A DNA stretch of 64,000 nt from Aschersonia sp. MBC 622 (GCA_030782805.1 JARJPL010000401.1:1-64000); one strand, 5' to 3'. Shown: positions 22,342 through 35,066, counted from the first letter of the stretch. The notes: generated from the sequence alone by a model not told the origin. Program-made: numbers and translations.

Positions 22342-23918
22342 ATGACTGACACTTCGGCCCCCCCCCCCGCCTCTGCGCCTTCCCAGAATGGCTCTGGCAA
22401 TGCCATGGCCCCTCCTCCTCTGCATATTCCTGCCAACAACAATCCTCTCCCCACTGCCATCACCTCTCCTATGGGTGAGAACAGTGGTATCATGTCGCCT
22501 ACGAGCCCTGGTGGATTCCGACGAGCTGCTCCCGAGCCTAACAAGCGCGCTCTCTACGTCGGTGGTCTTGACCAGCGAGTCACTGAGGACGTCTTGCGCC
22601 AGATATTCGAGACCACTGGCCATGTTCAGAATGTCAAGATTATCCCTGACAAGAATGTAAACTATACCATCTCCGCCCTGATACTAGTTGACGCTAACTA
22701 TTTCACTTACAACAGGCCAAGGGCTTCAATTATGGCTTCGTCGAGTACGACGATCCTGGTGCAGCTGATCGTGCTATGCAGACGCTGAACGGACGCCGAG
22801 TTCACCAGTCAGTATGTAAAAGCCAAGACAATCAACGTGTAGCACGGAGCGTCTAACCAGAAGTAGGAAATTCGCGTCAACTGGGCCTATCAGGCCAACA
22901 GCTCTGGCAAGGAAGATACATCCGGCCATTTCCACATTTTCGTCGGTGATCTCTCCAACGAAGTCAATGATGATATTCTTACCCAGGCCTTCTCCGCCTT
23001 CGGTTCCGTTTCCGAGGCTCGTGTCATGTGGGATATGAAGACGGGCCGCTCCCGTGGCTATGGCTTCGTTGCCTTCCGTGACCGGCCCGAAGCCGAAAAG
23101 GCTTTGAGCTCCATGGACGGCGAATGGCTCGGCTCTCGCGCCATCCGTTGCAACTGGGCCAATCAAAAGGGACAGCCACCTATGGCTCAGCAGCAGGCGA
23201 TGCAGGCTATGGGCCTGACACCCACTACCCCCTTTGGCCACCATCAGTTTCCCACCCATGGTGTTGGTAGCTACGACGTCATTCTGGCACAGACGCCTAA
23301 CTGGCAGACGACCGTCTATGTTGGCAACTTGACGCCCTATACCACCCCCAACGACGTTGTCCCTCTGTTTCAGAACTTTGGCTTTGTTGTCGAATCTCGC
23401 TTCCAGGCGGACCGCGGCTTTGCCTTTATCAAGATGGATACTCACGAGAACGCCTCTATGGCCATCTGCCAAATGAACGGATACAATGTTAATGGACGGC
23501 CGCTAAAGTGCAGCGTAAGTAAATAGACAAGGCAGTCTTGTCGTCATTTTTGTTAACATGCAATCAGTGGGGTAAGGACAAGACTCCTAATCAGGGGTTT
23601 GATCCTTCCCAGCCTTACAGCCCCCAAAGCGCCCAAGGTCCTGGTTTTCCCGGCTCTTACTATGCTCAGTACGGTGGTGAGTACCCCCGAAACCCAGGTT
23701 CACAGTGCAGTGCTGATGCGATATCGTCAGCAGCCCAGTACGGTGGTCAACCAGGAAACTACCCAGCCGCTCAGACAGGCTCTCCTGGTGGCTTCGCTGG
23801 ATCTCCCATGGGTTACAACGCGCCTCCACAGAGCGCTGGTGGCTACGGCCGTGGTCAGCCTCCCAATGCTGGCCAGTGGACACAGCCTCCTGGTCAGTTT
23901 GCGGGCTACCAGTCTTGA
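22342..23918 (+). CDS. PUB1: Three-RRM RNA-binding protein, PUB1/TIA-1 type
   Basis: Model join(22342..22656, 22716..22811, 22867..23514, 23568..23676, 23734..23918), 450 residues. Pub1/TIA-1 proteins bind U-rich and poly(A) RNA, control mRNA stability and translation, and enter stress granules. RRM1 starts at RALYVGGLDQRVTED (about residues 69-145), RRM2 at FHIFVGDLSNEV (about 158-237) with RNP1 SRGYGFVAF, and RRM3 at TTVYVGNLTPYTT (about 285-353) with RNP1 DRGFAFIKM. The N-terminus is Pro/Ser/Asn-rich. The C-terminus (after residue 354) is Gly/Gln/Tyr/Pro-rich and prion-like (QYGAQYGGQPG). All junctions keep the frame. The last intron (57 bp) is a multiple of three and free of stops, so its retention would insert 19 residues into the tail. 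A long C/T-rich leader precedes the ATG. Confidence 0.9.
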
Positions 23919-26864
23919 AATATAAGTGAAGATACAAAAAGCTTTCAGCGATGCGTCGTGCGGTAAGCAGAATATTGCAATGAGTGCACAGAAACATGGG
24001 GGTATAGGTCGTGACGCAATTTTTTCCTGTTGTCTTCCATCTCCCATATCCTATTTTCTCACATTTCCACCCTCGCATAGTCTGCTGTGGGAATCATGAT
24101 GGCTTTTGGGACATTGAATGCCTTTTCTGTTTTGTTTATTCTCCTCTCTTATTTCTTCATACTCATTCAATCTCTTCGCTTTCTTTGGGAAGCGTGTGTA
24201 TCTTGGTCTCGTTTTCCCCTCCTCCTTACCTAGCTACCCTCGTCTTCGTCTTGATGTCTTTTTTTTTCGAAGTGGCTGCCGCGTAAAGCATCTGCGTCCG
24301 AGTCCGCGATTTTCCATTCTCCCTTTTTCAAGTTTCCCGATTAATTGGGATCAAAAGCTGGCGAAAAGTTTTGGTACCTTGTTTTCCTTTCCTTTTACAA
24401 GCATCATCTTGTTTTTGATGACGTTCCTGGATACCCTTTAACGAAGTTTGCATGCCAGATGGGATTTTTACTTGATATGCCACAAACAAACATGTCATGG
24501 AGTGCATACCGCATGAAGCGATTTTTTTGATGGTGGTGAGAGTGGCGGTGGCGGAATTATGCCGTCTTGTAATGCACATGGTGGGTTGCGAATGCTTGAG
24601 TCATGGAGCACTGAGTACGATAGAGTACTTCGGCGGGCTCATTGGCAAAACTAAATACAGTCATCTAACTCTATACACAAAGACTAAAATCTTGGTTTGT
24701 TTTTCGCCTTGCGGTGGTTATATCTTGTCCCAGGGATCGTTGCAAACGAGCTGCCGGAACAAGTCTTGACTTGTTCCGTTCTTGCACAGGTGTCTTGAGG
24801 AATCAGAGTGAGTGCCATCTTGAAGATGATTTCTATTTCAAATTCGCGATGACGTGTATGTTGGCTTGCTTCTCTCGTTTTCGTCCTGTTTTGCTCTATT
24901 TTTTGCACTTTTTTCTCCTCCGACAGTGTGCTGTGCAAGGTGTTTCGCCTGCTGATTTGTCCACAAAGCCATCACGTACGTACACACTAGTGTGATGCCA
25001 GCACCATGATGGCGACTTGGTCAGCAACGGCAGAGAGCATATCATCAGGCGTCTGCTCACAGGTTTCTTGGCATTTATTGATCAATCATTACAATATGTT
25101 TGCTTACAACTTGAGATGATCGGCGGCCTAGGCAACGCCGAAGAGATGCAATGGGCTTCCAACCTCTCTATTGTGGCTTCCAAGACAAGGGCTCTGCTTT
25201 TGAAACGGAAACATGCGCGTTTGACATTGATATTTATATTATCCAGTTTGCCCAGGTCCATTGAAACATTTTGGAGCAGTTCTTTCGCAAGTACAACGCC
25301 GCGTAAGAAGGTGAAGCCGAAGCAGACGACCCTCTCCATGGCCCCAGTCGTGATTGGGCAGCCATCGGGTTGGTAGCACCATGAGGTCGAACTTTGACAG
25401 CCCGCCACATGTTTCCAGGAAGAAGTCGCAGACCAAGACATTGATAGAATGAGATTGTCGCGCTCTTTGCAATGCGATGGCAACAAAAGTTCTAGGTGGC
25501 GTGTCCAAGCTACAACCAAGGATCCTTGCGGGGGGATCATTTAGCACCTGATTAGTACGCGGGAGGGGGTTGTTTTCTGACAGTGTCTCCGACAAAGATA
25601 CTCCGTCTGCATAATTAACGTATTCTTCAGGCCATATTGAGGAGAGTCACACTTTTTAAACATATTTAAAACTTTAACATCATAATTAACAAGTCCAAAT
25701 TCATCACAAAATGCCTTAAAATATGTATTGACGAAGAATCATCCTCAGGCATGTCAGAAAAAGCCCACTCTCACGTACCTTAGGTACCTAACCTAGTAGT
25801 ACAGATAGGTATTACCAGAGCAAGCAAGTCGGTTCGGTGGCGCGGGGGGACTTGTCCCAGCGGCGACTTGTTGCCTATGGTGAATGAAAGTGAGAGGAGG
25901 TCTGGATGGAAAGGGCTTTCTGTGGTTAGAGACTGCATTGCTTGAGGAGGGCCGTGGGCGGCTGGGCCGAGCCAAGCAGAGCTGCGCCGCTGTGAAAGTA
26001 ACAAGACGGGGCATCCACAGGTGCCAGTGGCAGCCACTAAACCTGATGCAGGGCGCGCAAGAGCTCGCTCACTTGTTTATGCACGGACAGACCTGCCTAG
26101 CCTTGGACGTGAGAATGAGAGAATGACGCGGGAGAAGACGACAGAAAACAGGTGAATGATTAGTTTAGCGATGTTTGATTTTTTGATCCAACGAGCGTAC
26201 CTATTGATAGTTATAGACAGGCTCTGCAACGGCGCTGCATGCATCACCACGAACTTATCAAACAGCCCCAAAAAAGGCGCCAAAGCTCCCCAGCCGTCTC
26301 CGTCGTAATGAGAAGTGCCATCCTCCTCTCGAGGTACCTCTATCAGCCACTGTCGGCCGCCGGCATCACATGTACCGTGCTCAAACCACCACAACTCACC
26401 AACACAACCCCACGCCGCCTTTCGACGCGCGCCATTATACAGCTTTCGCCCCCAGCTTCCCTAACTCCCGTCTCTCTCTCTCCAAACCCATCCTCCCAGG
26501 CAGGTCCTTGCCGACGGCTTTGCTTTCTTTCTCCAAGCCCGTCTCGTCTTGTCCCTTTCCGCTGCTCAAGCACCGTCCAGCGCTTGTGCCATATTACGCT
26601 GCCCACCGGCCCTGTTTTCCTTGCTCGTGTTCCCGGGCGGAAACCTTACCTGTTGCTCGGTGCGTGGCTTTGCTGTCTGGCTGCCTGGGCCCAAAGGTCA
26701 GCACAACCGCCAAAGCCCATACATATCACATCATACCACGAATCGGCCCTCGTCCAACCCACAGGAGAGCAGCACCACGTCGAACTCGCGAATGCTTCAT
26801 TGACCGTCGAATCACGCCTACCGCTTCTGTCGCCGGCCATTGCCCGCCCACCCGAGCCTGAACG
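23919..26864. other. Intergenic region between the PUB1-like gene and YAK1
   Basis: 2.9 kb. The first part (to about 24,400) is T-rich and likely the 3' UTR of the RNA-binding gene. A second, diverged copy of the inverted-repeat element occupies about 25,554-25,779, followed by TACCTTAGGTACCTAACCTA-like repeats. From about 26,240 the plus strand is C-rich and probably the YAK1 5' leader. A 308-codon frame starting at 26,239 overlaps the YAK1 start in another frame and reflects this bias. Minus-strand frames around 25,082-25,595 have no recognisable domain. Confidence 0.5.
25554..25779. mobile_element. MITE-like element, copy 2 (diverged)
   Basis: About 226 bp. The left end TACGCGGGAGGGGGTTGTTT and the reverse complement of the right end TACGTGAGAGTGGGCTTTTT are imperfect inverted repeats that extend through TTCTGACA. 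Interior blocks match copy 1 in order: a CACTTTT block, TTCTAACATC-like sequence, AAGYCC-AATYCAT, ATGCCTTAA-ATAT and GGCATGTCAGAAAA. No transposase frame. The two bases just outside each end are TT, so a clean TA duplication is not preserved. Confidence 0.65.
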
Positions 26865-29769
26865 ATGGATCCCAACTGGCAGCAGTATCACGACCCGGCT
26901 GGGGCCTCCTCGCGCCGTCACAATGGCACCGCGCACATGTCTCCGCCTTCTGCTGCCCAGCAGCAGCTCCCGCCACCTGCCGGCTACGCCTACGATCAGT
27001 ATCATCCCGCCGCCGCCGTCCCCGCCGCTGTTGCTGCTGCTCCTGCCGTCCGCCACGGGAACCCGGCCGTCTCCCCCATGGTCGCTGGCCAGCCTCGCGA
27101 CGGAAACGGCGACGTTGCCATGCGCGACGCCATCGACTCCCATGCCGGCATCAAGTATGCCATGAGACCTCATCATCAGCCGCACATGTCGGGTGGTCGT
27201 GCCGCCGCCCTGCACTCACCTCACGACCAACCCTCGTCGGCCGCTCAGCGCTACTCGCCCATGGAGACGCTTTCGCCAACCTCGCCTTACGGGGCGGCTA
27301 AGCAGAGCCAATTTGTAGGCCCTCCATCCCAGACACAGTCTCCTGCTGGTGCCTCTGAATATCCCCAGAGCCCCTACTACGCCGGCCGTCCGCAAAACGC
27401 GCAGCTCCCCCCCATGTCACCTTATGGCCTCAGCGGCACTGACGGCTACCCTTCCGCCACGGTCGCTCATCTCGACGGCACTTTCAATTCCAAGTCACCG
27501 CAGCGACCCACGGTTCCGACCGTAAAGCGCGTACCCGAGTTTCGCAAGCTGCGCGCAGTCTCGGATCTTCAGCCAAAGAACAACCGCCAACCAGCCTTTC
27601 GACGCGCAAACCCTGAAGGTGGCTTTATCAGCGTACGTTACAGCTCCTCGATCATTCTGGTGGGCAATCGCCATGCTAACTCTACTTATAGCCTCTTCAA
27701 GCTCTTACAGCCCACCTCCCCGCAACTTATCGAATCTGCAACCCGAGCTTCAAGTACGAAACGTCACGAAACCCCCGCAGAGTCTTGACGAAGCCCAGCA
27801 AGGGCTTAAAGAACGATGGATATGACAATGAAGACAGTGATTACATTCTTTACGTCAATGATATTCTGGGCTCCGAGGAAGCGGGCCACAAGTATGGCTG
27901 CTTCCAAATTCACCTTCCAATGTCTCACGTTCCTAACCTCATTATAGGAACCGTTACCTTATACTTGATGTCCTCGGCCAGGGAACCTTTGGGCAGGTAG
28001 TAAAATGTCAGAATCTTAAGACCCAAGAAGTCGTCGCTGTTAAGGTCATCAAGAACAGAACGGCCTACTTCAACCAGAGCATGATGGAAGTCTCGGTCCT
28101 GGATTTGGTTAGCCACTCTCACTTTCAGTCTCGTCACGAAACTAATTAGCCTTCAGCTCAACACCAAACTCGATAAAAACGACGATCATCACCTTTTGCG
28201 ACTAAAGGATACTTTCATCCATCGTCAGCATCTTTGCCTCGTCTTTGAACTGCTCAGCGTCAACTTGTACGAACTCATCAAGCAGAATCAATTCCGCGGC
28301 CTCAGTACGACTCTTGTCAGAGTCTTTGCCCAGCAGCTGCTCAACGGTCTTGCTCTTCTCAACAAGGCCCGACTTATCCATTGTGACTTGAAGCCCGAAA
28401 ACATTTTGCTCAAGAATTTGGAGAGCCCAATAATCAAGATTATTGATTTTGGTTCTGCCTGCGACGAACGACAAACGGTCTATACGTATATTCAATCGAG
28501 ATTCTATCGATGCCCCGAGGTTCTTCTTGGCCTACCATACTCGTCAGCTATCGACATATGGTCTTTGGGCTGCATTCTCGTGGAGCTTTTCCTCGGCCTG
28601 CCATTGTTCCCCGGCTCTTCCGAATACAACCAAGTCTCTCGCATTGTGGAGATGCTCGGAAACCCTCCTGGCTGGATGTTGGAAATGGGCAAGCAGTCCG
28701 GCGATTTCTTCGAGAAGCGTCAAGACGAGTTTGGTCGCCGTACCTATCAACTGAAGAGCATGGAACAGTATGCGCGAGAACGAAACACCAAGGAACAGCC
28801 TAGCAAGAAGTATTTCCAGGCCAGCACACTACCCGAGATCATCAAGTCTTACCCGATGCCGAGAAAGAACATGAAGCAGAGCGAGATCGATCGAGGTCAG
28901 TTGAAGTTCGATTTCAATAGTTCGCTTCAAAACTAACGTGAACAGAAATGAATAATCGAATTGCTTTTATCGACTTTGTACGAGGCTTGCTTAGCATCAA
29001 TCCTCTCGAGCGATGGTCGCCACAGCAGGCCAAGCTACACCCCTTCATTACGCAACAAAAGTTCACCGGTCCTTTTGTGCCGCCGATGAATCTGAAGTCT
29101 AGTTCTCTCAACAGATCGCCAGCACCAGGCACGCACCAACAACAGCAAGCCGAGGCCCTCAGTAAACAACGCGCGCAGGCGGCTCAGGCCCAAGCTCAAG
29201 CCCAGGCTCAGGCTAACTCGGTTGTGCAAGGATCAGCCTACGCCAACATACCGCCTGGAAATTATGCACAGGCTGGCCATCAGCAAGCCCCGATCTACGG
29301 AAATAACCCTATGTATGCCCCAGGACCAGCTACACATGGCAATGTAGCGCCAGCCTATGCTGCGCAAGGGCCCCAGTACAACCCGATGGTCATTCAGCAA
29401 CCTCCACAACCACAGCAGCTGGCCCCGGGACCTTACGGGAATGTTTCACAGCAAAGCATATATCCTCAAGGAGGCATGCGGACCAACAGACAGCGTGCTT
29501 CTACTATGGAGCAGCAGCAGAGCGGTATCCCCGCTGCCATCCAGCGCGTTGCCAGCCACTTGGATCCCACGCAACCGATCCGCTTGCAGCCGAGCCCTGC
29601 CTATTACCCTCCACCCGGTGAGATGATGCCCGGTGCCGATAATGCGCCTCGCAGCGGCCGCCGCGGCAGCCGAGCGCAGCAAGGGCGGAGCAATCGCGAC
29701 TTCATTCGCAACCTAGAGGAAAGAACCTTAGAAGAAGGTTACACCGGCGGCCAGAATCCATGGCACTGA
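26865..29769 (+). CDS. YAK1: DYRK-family protein kinase Yak1
   Basis: Model join(26865..27632, 27692..27891, 27948..28107, 28157..28895, 28946..29769), 896 residues. Yak1 is a growth-inhibitory kinase opposing PKA/TOR signalling, active in starvation and stress, shuttling between nucleus and cytoplasm. Residues 1-250 are Pro/Gln/Ala-rich and disordered. The DYRK-homology region ENEDSDYILYVND-type motif (here NEDSDYILYVND) precedes the kinase domain (about 325-655). The glycine loop is GQGTFGQVVKC, the lysine is in VAVKVIKN, the catalytic loop is HCDLKPENIL (about 450) and DFG is in IIDFGSACD. The activation loop has YTYIQSRFYRCPEV (about 485), the YxY tyrosine-autophosphorylation signature. 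The C-terminal tail has Gln/Ala repeats (QAQAQAQAQAN) and basic RRGSRAQQGRSNRDF. Five exons all keep frame. Confidence 0.95.
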
Positions 29770-30839
29770 AAAGAACACCGAGGATAGAATGAGGGGGGTT
29801 TCTGCACATGTTTGAACAAGACAAGGGTGGATCTCGAACGTCCCCTGTCATCGAATATTGGATACAAGACAGCCACGACCCCGGGTCTTCCAAGCCGAGA
29901 TCCGCCCCATATTTGTGCTGTGCGACTCTGCGAGCAACCTGCAAAAGTATCATGGCTTGCGCTCTTTTGCCGGCAGCAAGTGTCAGCTATAGCGCTTCTC
30001 AGCAGCAGAGACAAAAGACCAAGTTGATTTACGCGTGGCCGTCCGTATATGCGATGACTTCGGAGTCTGCGTCGGTTCTTGCATGATTACTATTCCTCAT
30101 TTTCTGCTGTTCGACCGATGCAGCTACCAAACCATGAGAAGTGCACACGAAGTCGCTGAGCGACGGCGATAAAGGATAGTATATATCTGCCTCCCCTGTA
30201 CGATTCTACTGTAGAATCCGTACCTTTTCTTGTGTCTTCACGCTAGTATGATTTTTTGATATGGCAACTTGAGATGTGGTAAAAGGGCTATGGACGCGGA
30301 AGCAATTATTGGTTCAGTATGATGGTGGGGATCGGTTATGGGATGAAGGTACAGGAGATGGATGCAAACTGGACCCAAAACGGGAGATGATTACCTCGTT
30401 TATTTGTGACGGTTGTAAAGTCATTTTCTTTTGTATTTCTGTCAGGCAAAACATGCCAATGATGGGCTCTCATAGCGTATAGCATACTTTCGTCGCAATG
30501 GGGAGAGGATAAACGCTTCAGACACCTTTTCTGACTGCCGTATCCGCGCGTGGTAGAAGCTTCAAACGTACAGCACTGTGTGATCATGTGTTGGTCTTTT
30601 ACATGTGTTGACTGTATAGCTCTGTTGTGCTCTGCTAGATCTCGAATAATGAGTTCTCTTTATCTAAATACAACGCCAATGTTCCATGAAGGTTTTCCGA
30701 GAAGAAGAAAAAAAAGATCAAGTCCCATACGCCAATGACAAAAGAAAAGTAACTACATGAATCCCTCACCAGCCATACCTACGCATTCAAAGACGAATAA
30801 AGAGCGTAGCTCTACGGCAGTCATGAAGCGATGGCATGC
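29770..30839. other. Convergent 3' region of YAK1 and the RRM/RGG gene
   Basis: 1.07 kb between stop codons of convergent genes. It is AT-balanced and contains several stop-rich short frames only. No RNA gene, repeat or domain was recognised. It should include both 3' UTRs. Confidence 0.5.
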
Positions 30840-32079
30840 TCACATGCGTCCTCCCCGACGGCCACCGCGGCCGGCACGCCTCCCGCCACCAATCATTCTG
30901 TCGCTGAATAGATCACCGCTTTGCTTGCTGTTGTGGCTGACAACGCTCTGCATCAAATCGCCACCCGCGAAGCCCATGGTGCCGTCCACGACCTGTTCGT
31001 TGCGCTGCTGCCTGCCTCGTTTCGAAAGTCCTTGCTGCTGCTGTCCTGTACTGCTGCCGGCGTGCTGGTAACCGCCGATCTTAGGGTATACTTTGAGAAT
31101 GCGACCGTCGGCCTATATATAATGACTGTCAGCGTGATGAACAGGAACACCTGCCTGGTCAAATCGGGGGGTGGGGGGGAGCGCACCGTCTTGTCGTTGA
31201 ACGTGTCGATGACGCGCTCCGCGCCCTCTCTGGATGCAAACACCATCTCCACCATGAGGAATGGCTGCGTTTTGATGACCTCGCAGCGGATCATCTCGCC
31301 GCCAATCGGCGTCATGGCGCTCTCGACGTCGGCCGGCGTCGTGCCCGGCGCGAAATTCTGTCCCACAATAGCGTACGGGCCCGCGATGCCGCGGATTGAG
31401 ATACCATGCTGCTGTTGCGGCGTCGCTGCTGCTGCCGCACGCACATTGATCTGGCTGCGCGCCGCGATGGCCACCTTGTTCCTGCTGCTGTTGTTGTTGT
31501 TGCCGTGGCCGAAGTTGTCAATGTCCATGGCGTCGGCGGCGGCGGCGGCCATCTTGGCCTGGCGCGTCGCGGCCCGCTTGGAGATGTTCTGGCCGCCGGG
31601 CAGCGTCACGCGCGAGCCGAGGGCTGTAGAAGCCGCGCCGCCGCGGACAGTGTGATGTAGGTCGTGCGTCCATTCGCCGTGGACGTTGCCACAGGGGACG
31701 CTGGCCCGACGGCCCGAGGTGATGGCGCGCTGTGGAACCTATACGTTGCTCAGGGTCGCCATTGGTCAGCCAAAGTGCCATCTTATTCTCTTTACCGGAA
31801 AAACGCAGACCGGGGGTTCGTCGTACCTTGCGAACGCCTACGCGACTGGCGAGAGACGGACTGGCCGCGGCCTTGAGCTTGGATGGCGCGCTCTGGCGGC
31901 GACCCTTGGAAAAGATCTTGCTGGCGAGCGCTTCATTCTTCTTGCGCTCGCGTCCTGTTTCCAAAGCGAAAATTGGTCAGTCAGTGGCCTTTTGGGCGCC
32001 CAGGAGTGATTATGGGGATCGGAGGGTGCGCAGTACCGTCTTGAATAATTTTGTCGAATTCCTTGGCAACGGGAGCCAT
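30840..32079 (-). CDS. RRM protein with RGG-like C-terminal tail
   Basis: Model complement(join(30840..31112, 31187..31738, 31827..31954, 32037..32079)), 331 residues, assembled by hand. The N-terminus is MAPVAKEFDKIIQDGRERKK, followed by a basic, Ala/Ser-rich region (SKLKAAASPSLASRVGVRK) and HGEWTHDLHHTVRG. A single RRM-like fold spans IRGIAGPYAIVGQNFAPGTT through RVIDTFNDKTADGRILKVYP. The tail ends with basic Gly/Arg repeats (RRAGRGGRRGGRM), typical of mRNA-binding and export proteins. I recognise this as a fungal RRM-containing protein but cannot name an orthologue. Its role in mRNA handling is inferred. It is divergent from the PPR gene (391-bp gap). Introns are 74, 88 and 82 bp. Confidence 0.75.
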
Positions 32080-32470
32080 GGTGCGGGCGAGAGACACTGC
32101 GTAGCAGCAGAAGTAGGTCGGGAGAAAGTGAAAGCAATTGTTGTCTATCCGGAAAGTAATCTAGCTCGCCTTCGTGGATTTAAACTGCTGTGACGGCGGG
32201 TAAGCAAAAGCATTAACTTTTTGTTAGGGGCGTGGCGCGTCTGTCGCACAGCCTTATCTTATCGTGGCGCCGACCCCAAAGTATGACGGGCGGTAGGGGA
32301 AAAAAGTTCTAGGGGTCGTCCTGATATACACAATCAACTGCTCATCTCTGAGTCAGCAATTGAACCAGCCCCGTCTCTGCCGGATCGACTGTCCACTTCT
32401 TCAATTTATAACTCGACAGTAAAACGCCTTCGTCTATGCGCCTCCCTTAACGCTCTTTCGTCCAACCTCA
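32080..32470. promoter_or_regulatory. Bidirectional promoter of the RRM/RGG and PPR genes
   Basis: 391 bp between divergent start codons. It contains GGCGCGTC at 32234-32241 and a GATAAG-like segment (CTTATC at about 32253). No other feature stands out. Confidence 0.35.
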
Positions 32471-34796
32471 ATGTCCGCTCGTGTGCTTGGTGCCGGGTCC
32501 TGCCTGTGCCGGGTCCTGCCCAATGCAGCGGCGCGCGCACCACGAATGATGCAGCCCGCAATCTTCGTGGCAGGACGTCGGTATGGCTCTGCAGACGCAA
32601 AGACAATCGCATCCGAGCCAGCTGAGCCATTCGCCGCCAAAAAGAGCGAAAAAGCCTCGATTAGGACAGTGGAGAAGCAGCTCGAATATATCAGCGATCC
32701 CTGGGTCTTGGGCAAATACATTGAAGACTTGCTTGCCAAAGAGAAGATTGACGATGCGCTGAAGATGGTTGAGCTTGCGAGCAAGAAGTTGGTTACAGTA
32801 GTATCTTGGAACCATCTCATTGACTGGCTACTGAAGAAGCAGCAAATAAAGAGGGCTGTGGCTACCTTCAATAATGTAAGAAAGGTCTCGATGGTTACAT
32901 TCTGCCGTTACTTTGCCCAAAGTTCTCTCGCTAATTAATTTATTTCAAATGCAGATGAAGAAGCGCGCACAATTCCCAAACGCCCAGACGTATACCATCA
33001 TGTTCCGCGGCCTCGCCAAATCAGATCACCCCAAGAACGCCGTCTCCGAAGCCGTCAAGCTCTTCAGCCAGCTTAAAAACGACCGCCGGCTGCAGCCGAA
33101 CACAATTCATCTCAACGCTGTGCTCAGCGTCTGCGCGCGCGCCTACGACATTGACCAGCTCTTCATCGTCGCTGGCGAGCTGGAGACACTTGGGCTCGCG
33201 CCGACCACCGCCACATACGGCGTCATTTTCAACGGCATGCGCCAGTACATGTGGCGCGAGTATAGCGACCTCGATAAGGCGACGAAACGGGCCAACATTG
33301 ACAAGATGCTTGCCCGTAGCAAGAGCATCTGGGTCGAGGTCCTGGACAAGTGGCAGAACGGCAAGCTCAAGCTCGACGAGGCGCTCGTGTGTACCATGGG
33401 CCGCCTACAGCTCCTCTCCAAGGAACGCAAGGAGAAGCTCCGCGTTCTGGACCTCCTCGAGCAAACCATGAACATTCCCAATCTCGTCACCAAAGGTAGC
33501 AAGCCCTCTTCTGCCGCCTCCCAGGAATCCTCAGAAGCCGACGTGGTGCTGCACTCCCGCCGACGCGGCGGCTTCGTCGAGCCTGGCCCAAACACGCTGG
33601 CGCTCATCCTCACCACACTGCTCACGGCCCGACAGACGAGCGCCGCCGCGCCGTACTGGAATCTGCTCGTGCACGACAGGAAGCTGGTGCCCGACAACGA
33701 CGATTGGCTGCGCATGATTGGCGTACTCAAAACGTCCAAATCTAGCGCGCAGGCCGCGCAAATTGTTGACACGCTACCCGTAACGGGCATCGACGTCCAG
33801 GCACGCTCGTTTGGTATCGCCATGGAGGCCTGCGTCCGCGACAATATCAATCCGAACGTCATGACGCACGCGACGCGCATCTTGCACAGCATGCAGGCTC
33901 GGCTCGCCCCGACACCAGACATGCACACCATGCGCCTCTACCTCCGCGTTGCGCTCGTCAGTCACGCCGCCTTCCGCGGACGCGCCAGCACCGGCGATCA
34001 GGTCGGCGCCAAGGCCGCGTACGGGCGGCAAATCGCGACCGCCCTCGCCGAGCTCTGGTACCCCTACATCGAGCTCTACAACAGGTACTTCAAGAGCGAG
34101 GACGTCGCGGCCATTTCATCCGGAAGCGACAAACAAGCTGCGACCTTGCTCTACAATAATCAAAAAGAGGTCATTGCTCTCGGCCGCATGATGGTCGGCG
34201 CCTTTTCCAAGGTCGTCGAGGAGAAAATGCTGCCGGGCAACAACAACCGCGACATGATCATCGCCTCGGCCAAGATCAACAAGGGCGTCCACGCCTTCTT
34301 CGCTGACATTGAGCTGCGCCATCCCCGGCTCAATCCCAAGGCGACGGCGGCAGCGGCGGCGCTGGCGGAGCAGGGATCGCCGAGAGAAGAGGGTCTCGAG
34401 ACGGAGCTGAAGTCACCGTTTGTGATAGACATGCCGGAGCTTGACGACAAGGTTGGCGGCAACGCCAAGCACAGGAGCAGGACGCGCCAGGGCGGTGACT
34501 TTGTGTGGAACACGAAGACAGTGAGCGGGGGAAAAGACGCGCGGAATGAGCAGGGTGGGCGAAATGAGGATGGGCCGTTGATTGACAGATGGGTGTCTCC
34601 TTCTCTCGGCAAAATTGAGGCAATCACGCAAGATCGGGCGCATGATGAGGACTTTGTCTCCATCAAGCCTGTGCGCGAAGACACGGAAGCCGACGCAGGC
34701 TCGCTTCCAGCAGACAAAGCAAAGAATTCTGAAACGGATCGCGCCGTTGAAAGCGATGGATCTCTTTGGGCCACTCTCATGGAACAGAGAAGGTGA
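32471..34796 (+). CDS. Mitochondrial pentatricopeptide-repeat protein
   Basis: Model join(32471..32875, 32955..34796), 748 residues. The N-terminus (MSARVLGAGSCLCRVLPNAAARAPR...RRYGS) is a typical mitochondrial presequence with an RRY cleavage-like site. PPR-type helical hairpins are visible, for example LVTVVSWNHLIDWLLKKQQI, NAQTYTIMFRGLAKS, NTIHLNAVLSVCARAYDIDQ and TATYGVIFNGMRQYM. More hairpins follow in GPNTLALILTTLLTARQ and ARSFGIAMEACVRDNINPN. Fungal PPR proteins of this size bind mitochondrial transcripts and act in their stability, splicing or translation, or sit on the mitoribosome. The exact role is not readable here. The C-terminal 170 residues are charged and probably disordered. 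It shares a promoter with the RRM/RGG gene. Confidence 0.82.
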
Positions 34797-35066
34797 CTAC
34801 AATAAGCAGAATGGGTTGTCTGAGATCGAGGCCATGTACTATTACAAAATGTATAAAAAGCATACATAAAGAAGCGGCTAATAAATGCATCTGTATATGA
34901 ATCTATCTAACCGCCCATTGTCACGCATCCGTTTAGTGCTATAGGGACTACTTAAGGATATACCAATCAATTCCTCTATCGCATCGTCATTATCGCAACA
35001 GGGGAAAGACCAGTACCGGTGCTACCGCATGATTACACCGAAGTCCAGTAGCTCTCGCCTGGGCAT

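Noticed and set aside
25082..25540. 152-codon minus-strand frame between the PUB1-like gene and YAK1
   Set aside because: No domain, no plausible splice partner and an overlapping frame at 25239-25595 of equal quality.
26239..27165. 308-codon plus-strand frame before and overlapping YAK1
   Set aside because: C-rich 5' leader giving Pro/Ser/Leu/Arg runs in another frame; it overlaps the true YAK1 N-terminus.
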